DNA of 64,000 nt from Zoroaster sp. YZ-2022 (GCA_029582265.1 CM055831.1:27900189-27964188); one strand, 5' to 3'; shown: positions 10,834-22,896, counted from the first letter of the stretch. The notes: a model not told the origin generated them from the letters alone. Translations and numbers: made by a program.

Positions 10834-12177
10834 TCTCCTTGTATTGGAATGGTTTCTTTCTGTTCCTTGGTGCAGCAGATTATCACTCTCTTGTTACCAC
10901 AGTCTACACTGCAATCCTCATCACTGGTTGACAATGGCATAGCAGCCCCCCAAGCCTCATCAAATTCCTGAACCAAATTCACCACACAGCTCCCACTTGG
11001 GTTCCTGCAGCTCCACTCTTGCCAAGATGGATAATATCACCAACCCTCTGGCTCTCCTTGGATCACCTCAGTAATGACCAAAACGTTTAGATCAATCAGG
11101 AATACTTGGACTGCTGAGAAATTTCCAATTCACTTGCTGATAGTGGGATAGAGTGCAAGGAAGTCAGGATCTGATGGTGTTGGTGACATCTTTTGGGGTC
11201 TCCAGTGAATGTGCTGTATTTGTTGTGAGAGTTACACTCACTGTTTGCTCATATTCATTCGCCAATTTGTTGTTCTGATCTTTGTGGAGGTTTTTTGATT
11301 TTCATCAATGATGCTGCGACACTCTTGGAGCTGTTACCTCAGCCCTGATCTCATCAGCTCTTTTCTTCACCTCTGCCATGGTTCTTTCGCTTGTGATACC
11401 GGCCGAGTTTGTCTTTCATTGACATTGAGAAGTTTTGCTAGAAGATTGTTCAAGTTCCTTGAGAACTCCTTCAAGGGAGTAAAGGAATTGAGCCAATGAC
11501 TGTTTATATGTGGATGAGGCTTGGTTGCAATCAATATACTCATGTTGTGGTTTACAGTGGTCTAGGACAGTGCAATCTGGCAAATCAACTTGTCACATGT
11601 TACACAGTAGAACCGATGTCACTTCTTCACCCTCATGGGTTTGCAGCATTTCTGGTCACGATGTTTTTGTTTTGTCTCTTTTATTTGCTACCACTTCCCT
11701 GAATAAACTCCAAAGTAGCAATGGTATGATTGGACAATGATGGAATATTCTGGTGTATTTTGTAGTGGTTGCACAGGGATATACTTTGGGCGGTCCAGAC
11801 AAAGCGATGCGTGGCCTCATTTCCCTCATTGCATAATTCACAGGTAAGCTTTGTGTTTGCCTGATGAGCTGACCAACTTCTGTTGCAATATGATCCTCAA
11901 CAAGACCAATTAGAATGAAGTTGGTCTTGAGGCTACTGGAACATTTTTACCCATACGTGGAAGTTGTGTCTCCACGTCGGCCAAAGGACAAAGGAATCAT
12001 GAGCCCAGCATCCTTGTATTTGTTAGTGTGGTATTCATCTAAACAGTTTTCACAGAAGCCAGGACACAGTCCAGTATTTACAGGTTGTCTGTACACCTCT
12101 TTTAAATACCTGCACTCAAGATGATCCCTTTGTGATTTTCTCTAGAGCTGAACCCAATGTTGGATTAGAAGTAGCCA
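10834..12177 (-). pseudogene. RING/B-box/coiled-coil exon of a TRIM-NHL-type gene (relic)
   Basis: The minus strand starts at ATG 12177 (MATSNPTLGSALEKITKG). After a one-base shift comes a C3HC4-like ring (HLEC, VYRQP, PGFCENCLDEYHTNKYKDAG). Next is LKTNF/LIGLVED and a B-box 1 (CELCNEGNEATH, then FVWTA). A second B-box begins near 11660 (CDKLICQIALS), followed by a coiled coil with KELEQS and a stretch with TQVGAV-type filamin or first-NHL character near 10900. The exon ends at 10834 before GTAAGT. Such proteins are E3 ubiquitin ligases with C-terminal propellers. At least four frameshifts inactivate it. The matching NHL exon lies downstream on the same strand (3064-2422), beyond a 7.8 kb intron. 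Confidence 0.7.
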
Positions 12178-13914
12178 TTTCTATAGATCTGTTTATAAAT
12201 GATGTATGGAATGAAATGTAAAGCTTGAGACTCAATATCAGGCTCACATCAGGTAATGCATCAATAAGTTTTGTCAAAAAGTTTTAAAAGGTTATTTTGT
12301 TTAACAGTATTTACTGCAGTATCAAATTATTTCTCATTCTCTCATGAAAACAAACTTCAATTTCCAAAAGGGAAAGGCATTTCCTGGGAGGTGCTTATCC
12401 TCCATACCAATAATGTAGCCTTGTTTTGGTCCATCCTATTAAAGGTTAATATTAAAGATGTATTTTGTACTCATGCTCGACAAATACTGAGAATTTAAAT
12501 TGTGTTGGGTCACTTAAAGTTATGAGCTTAAAAATAAAACATCTTAAAATAAAATCGAGTTAAACATATATTGAGAGAATGATTACAAGAGAAATTTAAT
12601 GTTACATCCTCAATTCATTATTATTGAGGTTTTCACTATCATCTGTTTTGAAAAATAGAGAAAATTGTTGATGTCTTATTTAATATCTTGAAATCTTTGA
12701 GTGAACCAACAACAAATCAATATTAAATAAATATCTCATATAAAAACTTAGCTTTTCTTTCAATTTTACCAAACATTTTCAAAGCGTTCATAACACAAGA
12801 TGCATCGCCAGTTAAAGTTATTATATTTTATCAGCAATTACCAGCAATTATTTTTGCATTGGGCATTGCTATTTTACTTGTAAAGGAAAAGCCTGGTTTT
12901 ACAGTAAATATGTACCAACATTTGTTTAAGTGGTGTTAGGGTCCCTTCATAAAATTAATTCCCGCATGTTTTTTACTGCTATACTACTAGATTCAGACAA
13001 CTTTTTTTAATTTCAATTTTAAAGTATTTATTTTATTTCTAAAAGGAAATTATCAATGTTTCTGATGAACACACATAATTTTGTAAATTGCCGATAAAAC
13101 CACGGCCAATACATTAATTCCAGTGTGTATTGTAGACCTGATTTGTCTCAACTATCATTCATCCCGGACATATCATGCAGATATGTTTCAACAAAAAGAG
13201 ACAATGTTATAAATACATCATACACTGAATTAGAATTTCTAAACTGAGTTCAACATTCATTACAGGATTTTTGTGATCCCACACACCTTTGGGAAGTACC
13301 GTATGGTAAACTCACTCAATCTGCTGAGTAGATGAACACAAAATCATCATAAAATCACTATATTCACTGTCCATAGAAAGTTACCAAACATCTAAACAAA
13401 CATGACAAATGTTAGCTTACCTCTGAGTGGTTTTACTTTGTTTTATTCAAGCCAGTTGAACACAAAATAAAGTCAATGTTTACTTTCTGTCAGAGTAAAC
13501 CGTGTTGATACGATATGTATCGTTAAGGCGGATCCCCAAACAAAATGGCCTTTGACAAACACAGTTTAGTTCCTGGTAGAGTACGTGCACAAAGTCATTG
13601 GGTCATAGGTCTACCTGGCTGATATGTACAGTACACAGTGAATACAGTGTACCATAATTGTTTGACTCAATGACATGCCATGTATTAGACTTTATTGTGA
13701 AAGTTCAGCGTATTTTTGTTGTATGATGTTGTATAATATTGTGTCCTGCTTGTGTTGTGTGTGTAGAAGTGAGTATAATCTACAGGATAGGTATCCCATA
13801 GATTATGTACCATAGGTAAGGTCACTTGCTATGTAAGGGTTATAATCACACTTGTTAATACAATACAAATACTTAACTTCTCTCTGACTTTTACCACTGC
13901 TGATAACTGCACTA

Positions 13915-13960
13915 TTCATAACTGATAGGTGACTTCTGTTAAATAATAACCAATCAGCCC
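13915..13960 (-). other. Uninterrupted sister of the LINE insertion site
   Basis: On the minus strand this reads CAACAAGGGCT then GATTGGTTATTATTT without a break. In the right copy the same two halves are separated by the LINE at 24753-26350. The corrupted copy at 36695-36725 also lacks the LINE. Confidence 0.85.
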
Positions 13961-14428
13961 TTGTTGAAACACTGAGACACAGTGAGGCTGATTCCTTGAA
14001 ATGTCGACAAGCTCTGACCACTGCCCAGCATTGTCAGGCTCTCGGCTAGTCAGGAGTTGCACTAAATCCAGTTGCATTGTTATAAAGTTTCTGGTCAATC
14101 CCTCTGCAGGAGTAGTGTGATAAATTCATAGTCCCATTTAACCCATTGTGCCCTACACCCTTACATGTGACTTCTTTATATGGGAACTATAGAACTATGC
14201 TCCAATATAATCGTAGATCATTTTATTATTACAATAAACATGAGGTCAAATATGATTTTATTCATTCTCAAATGTTGATATTGACCAATATTTTGGTTTG
14301 TGATGATGTCACCAATTTACTAATGAGACATATATACATATTATTTAGTGGAGTAAAATGTACTTCAGTCTAGAAATGAAAATTTGTGATATTGAATTTG
14401 TACTAATATTTGTTTCTCTCTAACTTTA

Positions 14429-14512
14429 TTAAAGGAAGAGGTATCGTCACGATGAACAGACTTTTCCAACAGGAGCATGGAATCGGTGTCCCAGTTTAAA
14501 GATGAACAGTTA
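14429..14512 (-). mobile_element. Internally deleted MITE, family 1
   Basis: TTAAAGGAAGAGGTATCGTC and the GCATGGAATCGGTGTCC core match the end of the full family-1 element at 22233-22457. The middle and the other terminus are missing here, at the position where the right copy of block B carries the whole element. Confidence 0.6.
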
Positions 14513-14712
14513 GCTAATAATTTATGCAGCAGCAAACAGTAAATACATGTATCAATGTTTTATTAATGTCACTCTCGGGAATATTTGCATTTTTGTTTGT
14601 TTTATTAATTTTGAAGTGTATATTTACATTGTAATGGTTTACATGTACATAGGCTCTGTCTGTTGGTGTTGATTTGTCCCTGTTGTTTTTATTATTATTT
14701 ATTTGTTATAGT

Positions 14713-14935
14713 TGTGGTTTGGTTTTACTGTGGTTTTTGTCTCGACTATCTGCATATCTCCTTTATGTATGTGTTGTTTTTGTGGTTTAGTTTTACTGTG
14801 GTGTTTTATCTTGACTATCTCTACATATCTCCTTTATGTATGTGTTGTTTTGTGGTTTGGTTTTACTGTGGTTTTTGTCTTGACTATCTGCATATCTCCT
14901 TTATGTTTGTGTTGTTTTGTGGTTTGGTTTTGTCA
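14713..14935. repeat. ~69-bp tandem repeat, three copies and a partial
   Basis: TGTGGTTTGG or a one-base variant recurs at 14713, 14781, 14851 and 14919 (spacing 68, 70, 68), each followed by TTTTACTGTGG and, in the full units, CATATCTCCTTTATG. It is T/G-rich, and the hydrophobic open frames running through it are products of composition. Confidence 0.85.
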
Positions 14936-15175
14936 GTGTTTGGATTTTTGGTGTTATGGTCTGTTTGTTCATGTACTGTTTGTTTACTTGTTGAAAGTAC
15001 TGTTTGTATTGGTGTTTATCGATGGTGTCTTTGAGTTTAAATGTAAGGAATTGGTGTTTTTGAATGTGTTGAATTTAAAACCAACTGTATATCTGTCAGG
15101 TGTTTCTCCCGTTATAACATTCCATTCTTCATTTCATTTTGATGTTAAAACTAAGCCTTTATTTATTAAATATCA

Positions 15176-15675
15176 NNNNNNNNNNNNNNNNNNNNNNNNN
15201 NNNNNNNNNNNNNNNNNNNNNNNNNNNNNNNNNNNNNNNNNNNNNNNNNNNNNNNNNNNNNNNNNNNNNNNNNNNNNNNNNNNNNNNNNNNNNNNNNNNN
15301 NNNNNNNNNNNNNNNNNNNNNNNNNNNNNNNNNNNNNNNNNNNNNNNNNNNNNNNNNNNNNNNNNNNNNNNNNNNNNNNNNNNNNNNNNNNNNNNNNNNN
15401 NNNNNNNNNNNNNNNNNNNNNNNNNNNNNNNNNNNNNNNNNNNNNNNNNNNNNNNNNNNNNNNNNNNNNNNNNNNNNNNNNNNNNNNNNNNNNNNNNNNN
15501 NNNNNNNNNNNNNNNNNNNNNNNNNNNNNNNNNNNNNNNNNNNNNNNNNNNNNNNNNNNNNNNNNNNNNNNNNNNNNNNNNNNNNNNNNNNNNNNNNNNN
15601 NNNNNNNNNNNNNNNNNNNNNNNNNNNNNNNNNNNNNNNNNNNNNNNNNNNNNNNNNNNNNNNNNNNNNNNNNNN
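15176..15675. other. Assembly gap (500 N)
   Basis: Exactly 500 N, the same length as the gap at 62708-63207, so this is a placeholder and not a measured distance. It lies between the left and right copies of the duplicated blocks. Confidence 0.99.
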
Positions 15676-16146
15676 CTATTTCTTCACTGTCTAATTGCCT
15701 CTCCTAGTAATACCTCAACAAACATTAAACAAAAACAATGTTTGAATAATAATTTAATGTAGAAACGCTCCACTCTAACTGAATTTTTCCTAGATAAAGA
15801 AAGTGGCTCATAACTACATGTTATGCTATTAAAACCTTCATACATTGAGAAATTATGTGCTATACATGTACTTCACTGGCTGTCATCAATTTAAATTTAG
15901 CCTATTTTTATTTTCTGAAACATGACACTGATTGAAATGAAATAGTGAAAAATAAATCACGACAGTTCAAAGGTTCAAAAGTGAACATTGGCTGGTTGTG
16001 AATCCCTTTGTACATGTATAGGCCTTTCATGTCAAAATATGTAGAAATATCTTCATTTAATGTTCAGCTCTAGCAAACATAACACACATAATTGTTATAT
16101 CACTGTGCTGTGTGTGTAGTTATCTCTTATTATTATTATTTTCCAG

Positions 16147-16777
16147 ATCCATTTGGCATATTACAGCTATACACAATCACTTAGTGGTTGTAGACTGCAG
16201 CAACGATGTTCATCAAGATGTACACCAATGATGGGCACACTTGCCTTGATTCTTCACACAGTGCCTCATAGTGAGGTAGGGAAGACAGCAGTGGACCCCT
16301 GCCAGTGTAGCAGTAAATAATAAGTGGGTAACACTTCATAATAGGGTGATGTGGAAGAGGATGGTGGTGGAGTGAGCACAGCCCCACTGATGGGCTCACC
16401 ATTCACACTATGCCAGTCAAAACAAAACCTTACTTCCTGGCCATTGATAATAATAATAGAGTTGTAGTCAGTGGTTTTAACCAACATCAAGTAGACATTG
16501 TTGATAGCAATGGTACTTCATTACTCACAATCAAACCAACAATCAATGGTCAGGAAGTTCAATACTGCAATGGTGTATGCCAGACAGATCAGGCATATAC
16601 ATTGCAGTGTGCAATGGGGATAACACTGGTCATATTCACCATTATGATGATGATGGTAGATTCATCTCATGTATAGCTCAGGGTCTGTACTGGCCCAGGG
16701 GAATCACATTCACTGCAGATGGGCATCAGCTGGTAGCAGCAGACTACTACTCAGTGAAGATATATCACATAATGTGA
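16147..16777 (+). pseudogene. NHL-repeat exon, second copy
   Basis: The acceptor TTTCCAG ends at 16146. Blade segments include HLVVVD near the start, then YFLAIDNNNRVVVSGFNQHQ and VDIVDSNGTSLLTIKP. One missing base in the VC/DRSG segment (near 16580) shifts the frame. The rest continues as GIYIAVCNGDNTGHIHHYDD and GITFTADGHQLVAADYYSVK, ending at TGA 16777. The first third is also disrupted by stops. This is the C-terminal propeller of a TRIM-NHL-type protein. Its RING exon is not upstream; the 500-N gap begins about 470 bases before it. It is the least damaged of the three NHL copies and needs only a few corrections, so a real but badly sequenced gene is possible. Confidence 0.65.
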
Positions 16778-17656
16778 TGTAATCCAACATGCTGCTGACT
16801 GGCAATCTCCCTTGTCATCATCATAATGGTGAAATGTCCTCTTCAAGATATGTTACCCAAACATGTAATGTAGAATCTTGAGTATCAATGTCACTCTATA
16901 GAATTAATCTTGTATCATTTTTTTATTAATGTTTGACATGACAAGAGATACAGAGCATATACAATTCATTGACAATGAAGTCTTTTTTTGCTTCAAGAAC
17001 CAACTAAAATGAATAATTGATTTAGATGTTTGCCCTTCACCAATTTAGCTAAGCACTTCTCCAGAGTCTTTAATAAAAGAAATCCACATATGAACTAATA
17101 AATGAATTTATGACGAGGCTAGCTATTAATTCATTTCAAAAACAAGCCTCTGATGATTTGTTATATTTCATTTGTAATTGTTAAGTATTTGGTTGCCTTT
17201 CTATGAGGAAAATACAGTTTTATTTATTTTTCATATTAAAAGGAAGTTGCCAGGAATCACTAGTGAAAAGTTACAAATACCTTTAAGAGCGAAGTTCCCT
17301 GATTTTGCTTTTGACATTGTCTGTTGATTTGTAAATGTTACCTTTAATTATTCATATGTCAATATCTTGTCAATACTTTCTTTTGTTTTCACTGATGGTC
17401 ACCCATTGTTTGCCAATCACCAGTTGACAAAACTACACTGTGACATAGCAAAAGAAAGGTCTATACCCTCTTTTCCCCTCTGGATCCACCCTTGTACAGA
17501 GTTGCATAATGGAAAGGTTATATTCTAACACCTGAGCTGCACCTTACTTGAAGGACAAACTCTACGGCATTTTTTAATATAAGTTTTTCAATTTGTAAAC
17601 TTTGTCCTTCAGTGACTTACCTCATGTAGTTCCTTTAATACTTTTGAGCATTTATA

Positions 17657-17735
17657 GGCAATTTTTGTGGTCCAAATGTAAGATATCTGCACTACCATGC
17701 AGAGGGTTCTGGGTTCAATTCCCACCCAAGTTGCC
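17657..17735 (+). ncRNA. tRNA-like sequence / SINE head, unit 1
   Basis: The fold has a 7-bp acceptor (GGCAATT with AGTTGCC, one G-U), an anticodon-like stem TCTGC/GCAGA with an 8-base loop, and a T arm with the loop TTCAATT. The pol III A box (TGGTCCAAATG) and B box (GGTTCAATTCC) both match consensus. The over-sized anticodon loop and the tandem setting argue for a tRNA-derived SINE or pseudo-tRNA, not a working tRNA. Confidence 0.55.
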
Positions 17736-18011
17736 TATAGATGCTCAAAAGCATTAAATATGCAAAGAGCTAATTGTTGAAGGACAAAGTCTTCAGATTT
17801 TATTTTTAGTTTCAAATATTGAAATGCCTTGTCAACCAATTTCAAAAGTTATGAACAAACATTTGTCCACATGTAACATGTACTTCCATTAATGCTTTGA
17901 CATGATTGTAGGTTCAAACCTTTAAACATTTCTTGATATACTTAAAATATTTATTTTGTCCTTCAGTGACTTACTCTCATGTAGTTCCTTTATTACTTTT
18001 GAGCATTTATA

Positions 18012-18089
18012 GGCAATCTTGGTGGTTCAAAGGTAAACATCTACATCTACCATGCAGAGGGTTCTGGGTTCAATTCCACCCAAGTTGCC
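18012..18089 (+). ncRNA. tRNA-like sequence / SINE head, unit 2
   Basis: Same fold as unit 1 with A box TGGTTCAAAGG and B box GGTTCAATTCC, again matching consensus. One acceptor pair is lost. It lies 355 bases downstream of unit 1. Confidence 0.55.
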
Positions 18090-20468
18090 TATATATGCTC
18101 GAAGGCATTAAATATGCAAAGAGCTAACTTGTTGAAGGACAAAAGTTTTTCAGGCGGGTTTTAAGTTACAAATATTGAAATGCCTTATCAACCAATTTCA
18201 AAAGTTATGAAAAACATTTGTCCACCAGTAACATGTACTTCCATTAATGCTTTGAGGTGATTGGGGTTCAACTCTACCTAAGTTACCTATAAGTCTTCAG
18301 AATTGTTTATGAAAAATGATCAAAGTGCCTACCATTAATGCTTTGAGATGGTTTTGGGATCAATTCCTACTTAGTTATATATAATTACGTAGCAGTTTTA
18401 AATATACATGAATTAGCTACGTTGGTGAAGAACAAAATGCATGTATTGTACTCTGCATGTTCAGTAGTAGATTTGGCTATAAACAAAATGTTAACGTTGA
18501 TTCACAATCATGTGCTTACCAGCCTTATTTTCAGCTGCACCTTTGAGCATGACCAATTTACCAACCAAGCAACTTACTTTAATAATGTCACAAAATATAG
18601 GTAACATTTTGAGGTGACTCTTAGATGAGAAATTAACTGTTAAAAAATGTTCTTTTGTTTTTCACTGTATTTTATTTCTGCTTATTTAAACATACTTAAT
18701 ATTGTAACTTCTGGCAGACTTGTGAGAACTGACAAAATTAAAATTCAACTTAAAATCACTTTCGATTTGACAACTTACCAGTGCCTTGTATGTTTTCTAC
18801 ATTTTCATTTTTATTTAGGCCCTATTGCTGTCTGATGTAATCAACCCCAAAATCAATATAATAATGTTCCTGAAGAAAAATCAAGTAACAGTGTCAAAAG
18901 TGGCTCAGAATCCTCAGATGCACCACAGATTATCTAGGACCCCACAGCTCCAGGGACTCTCTGAGCGGTGGGGCAGTGAACCCCTATTCATGAGATTTTT
19001 GTGCTTGCCAATATAGTCTTGAAAACCCAGCACCCCCTGGCAAAATGTGTTCTCAGCGGGCCTGGAAACCCATGACTCTTAATCTCATAAATGAGCAACT
19101 AATTCAACAATAATTTGTAAAATTTCAAAGAGGAGCTTCAATTTTCTTTGATTTAAATTTACCTTTCAACATATATGATTATTGTACACTTTAAAATAAG
19201 CATTCATAATTAGCTTTATACATTATATTGAACACTTTTACAAATGATAATCTTCTATCAATTGTGTAATAAGCTTAATTGTATACATTGCAATGAAACA
19301 AACTGTTTTGAGGTTTTCCTGTCCCAAACCCCAAATAACTTCCAATGGCAGATCCAGGGGGTGTGGGGCCTTGGGGATGAAGCCCCTCCTCCTGCTTTGG
19401 GTATTTTGTCATGTAATTATACCTTGTAGAAGTTGGTTGATATAAATACTAAACACTGTACATTATCTATATATATGAGCATGATTCCATGTGGATCCAG
19501 TCTCTTGTAGAGTCTTCAATGAGGTAATGACCTTCATTATACTGTCATTTATTTACTTGCTACAGTTCATCATATAGATCTAATCAAGAATAAAATATTG
19601 TACAAATCTAATTTTGTGAATAAAATAAATGATGTGAATAAATCATATCTATGAATGTGTAACTTTGAATCATTTTCATTTCATTTGGTTGTATATCATG
19701 GGTTTATCCAGGGGGGGGGGGGGGGAAACAAAAAACATTTTATTACTGGTTCACCATCATCAAAGGTATTTCTTGAATTACACAAATGTGTACTAAAATT
19801 TACAGCCTTCCCTCCCCTTCAAGACAAATTAGAATCATCCACTTTGACTTTGGCATGAATCCTGCACATTTCAGATGCAGAACCTTCCATTCGTTCTGAG
19901 GTATAAACAGCAGAGCTGCACAGTGGTGATGAAGTTGGAATTGAGTCAAGAATGTTTGGGAGTGGTTCGTCAACAACTGAATTCAGGTCCAGTATTAAAA
20001 GAAAGCTAATATCAGCTCTTTTGGAATGAGGATTTTTGTTCTAAGAACTAAACTTTCCTGCAATGACCTTTTGCAAACTGATTGAAATGTCAACTTGGTG
20101 ATTCTTCAATCCTCAGAGACACACAAAATATTGAATATGCTTACCAAGTATCACAGAAACTTACCATCAAGTTTCACTAAAAATCCCTTGAACAAGTTGA
20201 CACATCCTGTACAACGACAGCCCAGCTACACCACCATCTGATGTTATCATGGTCATTGCTGACAGAAAGAGGGCAGCATGTTGCAACATTGAAGCCATCA
20301 TGTTATTCTGACTACCCATCCAGATTGATCTCTAGGAAGATGTTTCAAAAGAATTTAAATATCGTAATATTCAAGCCAATAAGAGACAATGTTTTCATGA
20401 CCATGAGATCAAGTTAGAATATTAACATAATCAATATCAAATTTTGCATGACCCCACACCTCCCTAGC

Positions 20469-20690
20469 TTAAAGGGGCAGTATCACATGATCAACAGGGC
20501 ATGGAATCGGAGCAAGTTTTAGATTTTATCAGTGACTGAAAATAATACCCCACATGATAAGGTCATATTACCGTTGTTGCTGCATAACAAGCTTCAGTAA
20601 TTTTGAGTCACTGTGGTCATCTTTAAACTAGGACACCGATTCCTATGACCTGTTGAAAATCTGCTCTGAACTCAAAACATGAAAATTTAA
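20469..20690 (+). mobile_element. Family-1 MITE, right end decayed
   Basis: It starts TTAAAGGGGCAGTATCACAT and carries the GGGCATGGAATCGG core, ATAAGGTCATATTA and the mirrored GGTCATCTTTAAACTAGGAC. The terminal part expected after GTTGAAAATCTGCTC is no longer recognisable. Confidence 0.65.
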
Positions 20691-21030
20691 TATTACTGAA
20701 TCAATATTAGAAATATTAGAAATATTTAACTGAAAACATGACAATTGATTCAAATTCAATGCATGGTGTTGATCACAGGATAAAGTCCGATTGAGTCACG
20801 CACAGGGATAAAGAACCAGCAAACCATAGGTAATGTCCTTAATTGCCCATGGCCACAACCCCAGGGGTATTTATCCTGAGGTCAAGACAAAGTGTCACTC
20901 TTTTATTCCCATTCATGAATGCTCCTGATTTTGTTGTAAAAATATAAAAACTTTGTTGCAAAAACTGGAACAATTTGCATCCAGAAACACAGATGTAGTT
21001 GGTGCATCTCAAATGAACTTACACAACTGT

Positions 21031-21658
21031 TTAACCAGTTCGCTTCGGATGCCGTGTATACACGCTAATTTTTGTACAGCGATCGGAGAGCCGCCTAAAC
21101 ACGCATTCCGATTTTTGTGTGTGTCACCGGAGATTTGTCAACACGCCACATGTGGCGTGCCGCCGTGGTGTGGCTGATGTGTATACACGCAATCATTTCT
21201 CGGAGTCCATGGGGTCACGGTTCGGTGGCCCCGGACAAATGCACTGCAAATACTGAACGAGTTCACTCTTTTTGTTGATTTTTTGCCTAATCCCTTTATC
21301 CAAGACCCGTTCCTTTGACGTACCAGCCAAGCATTTTGTAAAGACGGATTTATATCCATTGTTTACGAGGCATTCGATCTCTCCAGGTATGCCGTCTTTT
21401 TTCGACCGGGCGCTGGTCGCCAATAGGTCGCTGCATCGGAGCTTAACGGTCTAATTGTGCTGAACAAACACAACCGTAATTAAAAAAACTAGCCATTTAA
21501 TTTCTAAATGTCAATGAGTCAAAGGTGTTTATTTGGTTGTCCAACTTAGTTTCATTGACAAAAAAAAATATTAATGGCTAGAAATTTTTCAGATTTTTCA
21601 CTGAAAATAAACCTGCACGGGGACCGGAAAAATAAATATTCCGACGTCAACTGGTTAA
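21031..21658. mobile_element. TTAA-flanked non-autonomous element, CpG-rich
   Basis: TTAA at 21031-21034 and 21655-21658 border inverted ends CCAGTTCGCTTCGGA and TCCGACGTCAACTGG (12 of 15 positions pair). The inside is CpG-rich, unlike the flanks. Short frames exist on the minus strand (for example 21423-21193) without a recognisable family. A piggyBac-type non-autonomous element is the best reading. The tail CAACTGGTTTAAA recurs at 28011-28023 beside a family-3 element, as it does here. Confidence 0.65.
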
Positions 21659-21930
21659 AGGGAAGGTACAGCATTGGTAATGACATGAACACAAAATGAT
21701 CAAATTATTATATGACAGCTATAACTTGAAATATAAATTATATCTCAAGTACTTGCATTTAAAAATGAACAAAATAGAACATTTATCCAATGTTTTCTGT
21801 AAAACTTGGGAAAGTTTTTAAACATTTTCTCAAGACTTGACTCCACATTAAACTGAAACTGGTTGATTCAAGTACATCTTTGGTTCAAAGAGAAAGCATC
21901 CTTGTAGAAGCAGTGATACCAACATTAAGA
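21656..21930 (+). mobile_element. Family-3 MITE, right end incomplete
   Basis: It begins AAGGGAAGGTACAGCATTGG and ends near GAAGCAGTGATACCAACATT, which pairs imperfectly with the start. A second copy is at 28020-28412. The right-hand 80 bases of this family correspond to the repeat unit of the array at 54042-55147. Confidence 0.6.
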
Positions 21931-22232
21931 CTGGTCTTAAACAACCATGTGATCACATCTCAACCAATCAGACGCCCTAAAACCTAGTCTAAACTGCCTC
22001 TGGAGTCATTTATGAATTTTCCAATTTCAGGCCAACTAAACCAATTCAACTAAACAAAGTCCCTTCTTCCTGAAGCTAAGTTAATAATTTATGACCTTCT
22101 CCCACCATCCTCCTCCAACATTCCCTGCTAATCCCCATCATTTCAAAATGAATACTCCCCAGTATCATTGTCCTGAGTCATGACTACAACATTTCTTAAA
22201 ATTACAAACTACTTAAACAGTTTCATTCTTAA

Positions 22233-22457
22233 TTAAAGGGACAATATCATCACGATCAACAGGGCATGGAATCTGAGTGCAATGGTTTTAGATTAACTCA
22301 GTGACTGAAAATAATATCCACATGATAAGGTCATATTAACTGTTGCTGCTGTATAGTGAATCAGTAATTTTCAGTCACTGTGTTCATCTTAAACAAGAAC
22401 ACTGATTCCATGCCCTGTTGAAAATCTGCTTTTGATCATGGCGATACTGTCCTTTAA
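22233..22457 (+). mobile_element. Family-1 MITE, full length
   Basis: TTAA at both ends and long inverted ends (AGGGACAATATCATCACGAT, and at the right the complement of GGACAGTATCGCCATGATCA) with the paired cores GGGCATGGAATC and GATTCCATGCCC. It is 225 bases with no coding capacity. TTAA borders suggest a piggyBac-type source. The family is the most frequent small element in the window (also 14429, 20469, 32150, 33680, 51775). Confidence 0.75.
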
Positions 22458-22896
22458 TAATTAAAATTAGACAGAAACAAATATTAGTACAAATTCAATA
22501 TCTGGAATTTTCATTTTAAAATAAAGTACATTTTACTTGCACTAAATCTACATCACAGTGAATTGGTGACACATCACAAACCCAAATATTGATCAATATC
22601 AACATTTGAGAATGAAATAACTCACATTTGATCATGTTTATTGTAATAATAATAGCTCCATAGAGTAAAGAGTCAATGATGTAGATTGTAGGCAATGGGT
22701 TAATGGGACCATGAATTTATCACACTGTTCCTATGAGGATTGACCACTGTCAAATCCCGTCCAAAATCAATAGAAAAATAAACAATGTCCTCAAGAAGCC
22801 TTTATATTTTAATTTATTTATTGTTTAAAATTATATTTAATCAAACACTATTTTGCTAACATACATGTACAAATATTACAATATTATAGTATTTTT

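Larger units (their letters stand above)
10548..14560 (-). repeat. Block B, inverted left copy
   Basis: The reverse complement matches 22233-30490 in order: 14560-14100 with 22240-22740, 14130-13500 with 24600-26700 and 27735-27830, and 12200-10834 with 29000-30200. The right copy is about twice as long, because it carries extra DNA at 22740-24600, the LINE (24753-26350), and the fold-back element plus retro tail (26690-27730). The stretch 12600-13300 is AT-rich with nothing recognised. Confidence 0.78.
17546..18420 (+). repeat. Tandem array of tRNA-like units (about 360-bp period)
   Basis: Two similar units start with CTTTGTCCTTCAGTGACTTAC or near and include a tRNA-like hairpin followed by GAAGGACAAA. 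Degenerate further units follow at 18240-18300 and 18330-18390 (GGGTTCAACTC-like and GGGATCAATTCC remnants of the B box). The array replaces the small exon that other copies of block A carry, and is itself copied in the corrupted block near 30720-31390. Confidence 0.65.
15885..20450 (+). repeat. Block A, direct right copy
   Basis: It matches the inverted copy at 1-3330, and its distal part (19060-20450) matches 38330-39740. It contains the NHL exon, then an AT-rich stretch (16780-17545). The tRNA-like array at 17546-18420 replaces the short exon of the other copies. The stretches 18420-19060 and 19200-19860 hold no recognised gene. A run of 15 G occurs at 19711-19725 inside a CCAGGGGG motif typical of MITE ends. 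Confidence 0.75.

Noticed and set aside
14663..15707. Hydrophobic, cysteine-rich frames suggesting a membrane protein
   Set aside because: Encoded by T/G-rich 69-bp repeats, and one frame crosses 500 N.
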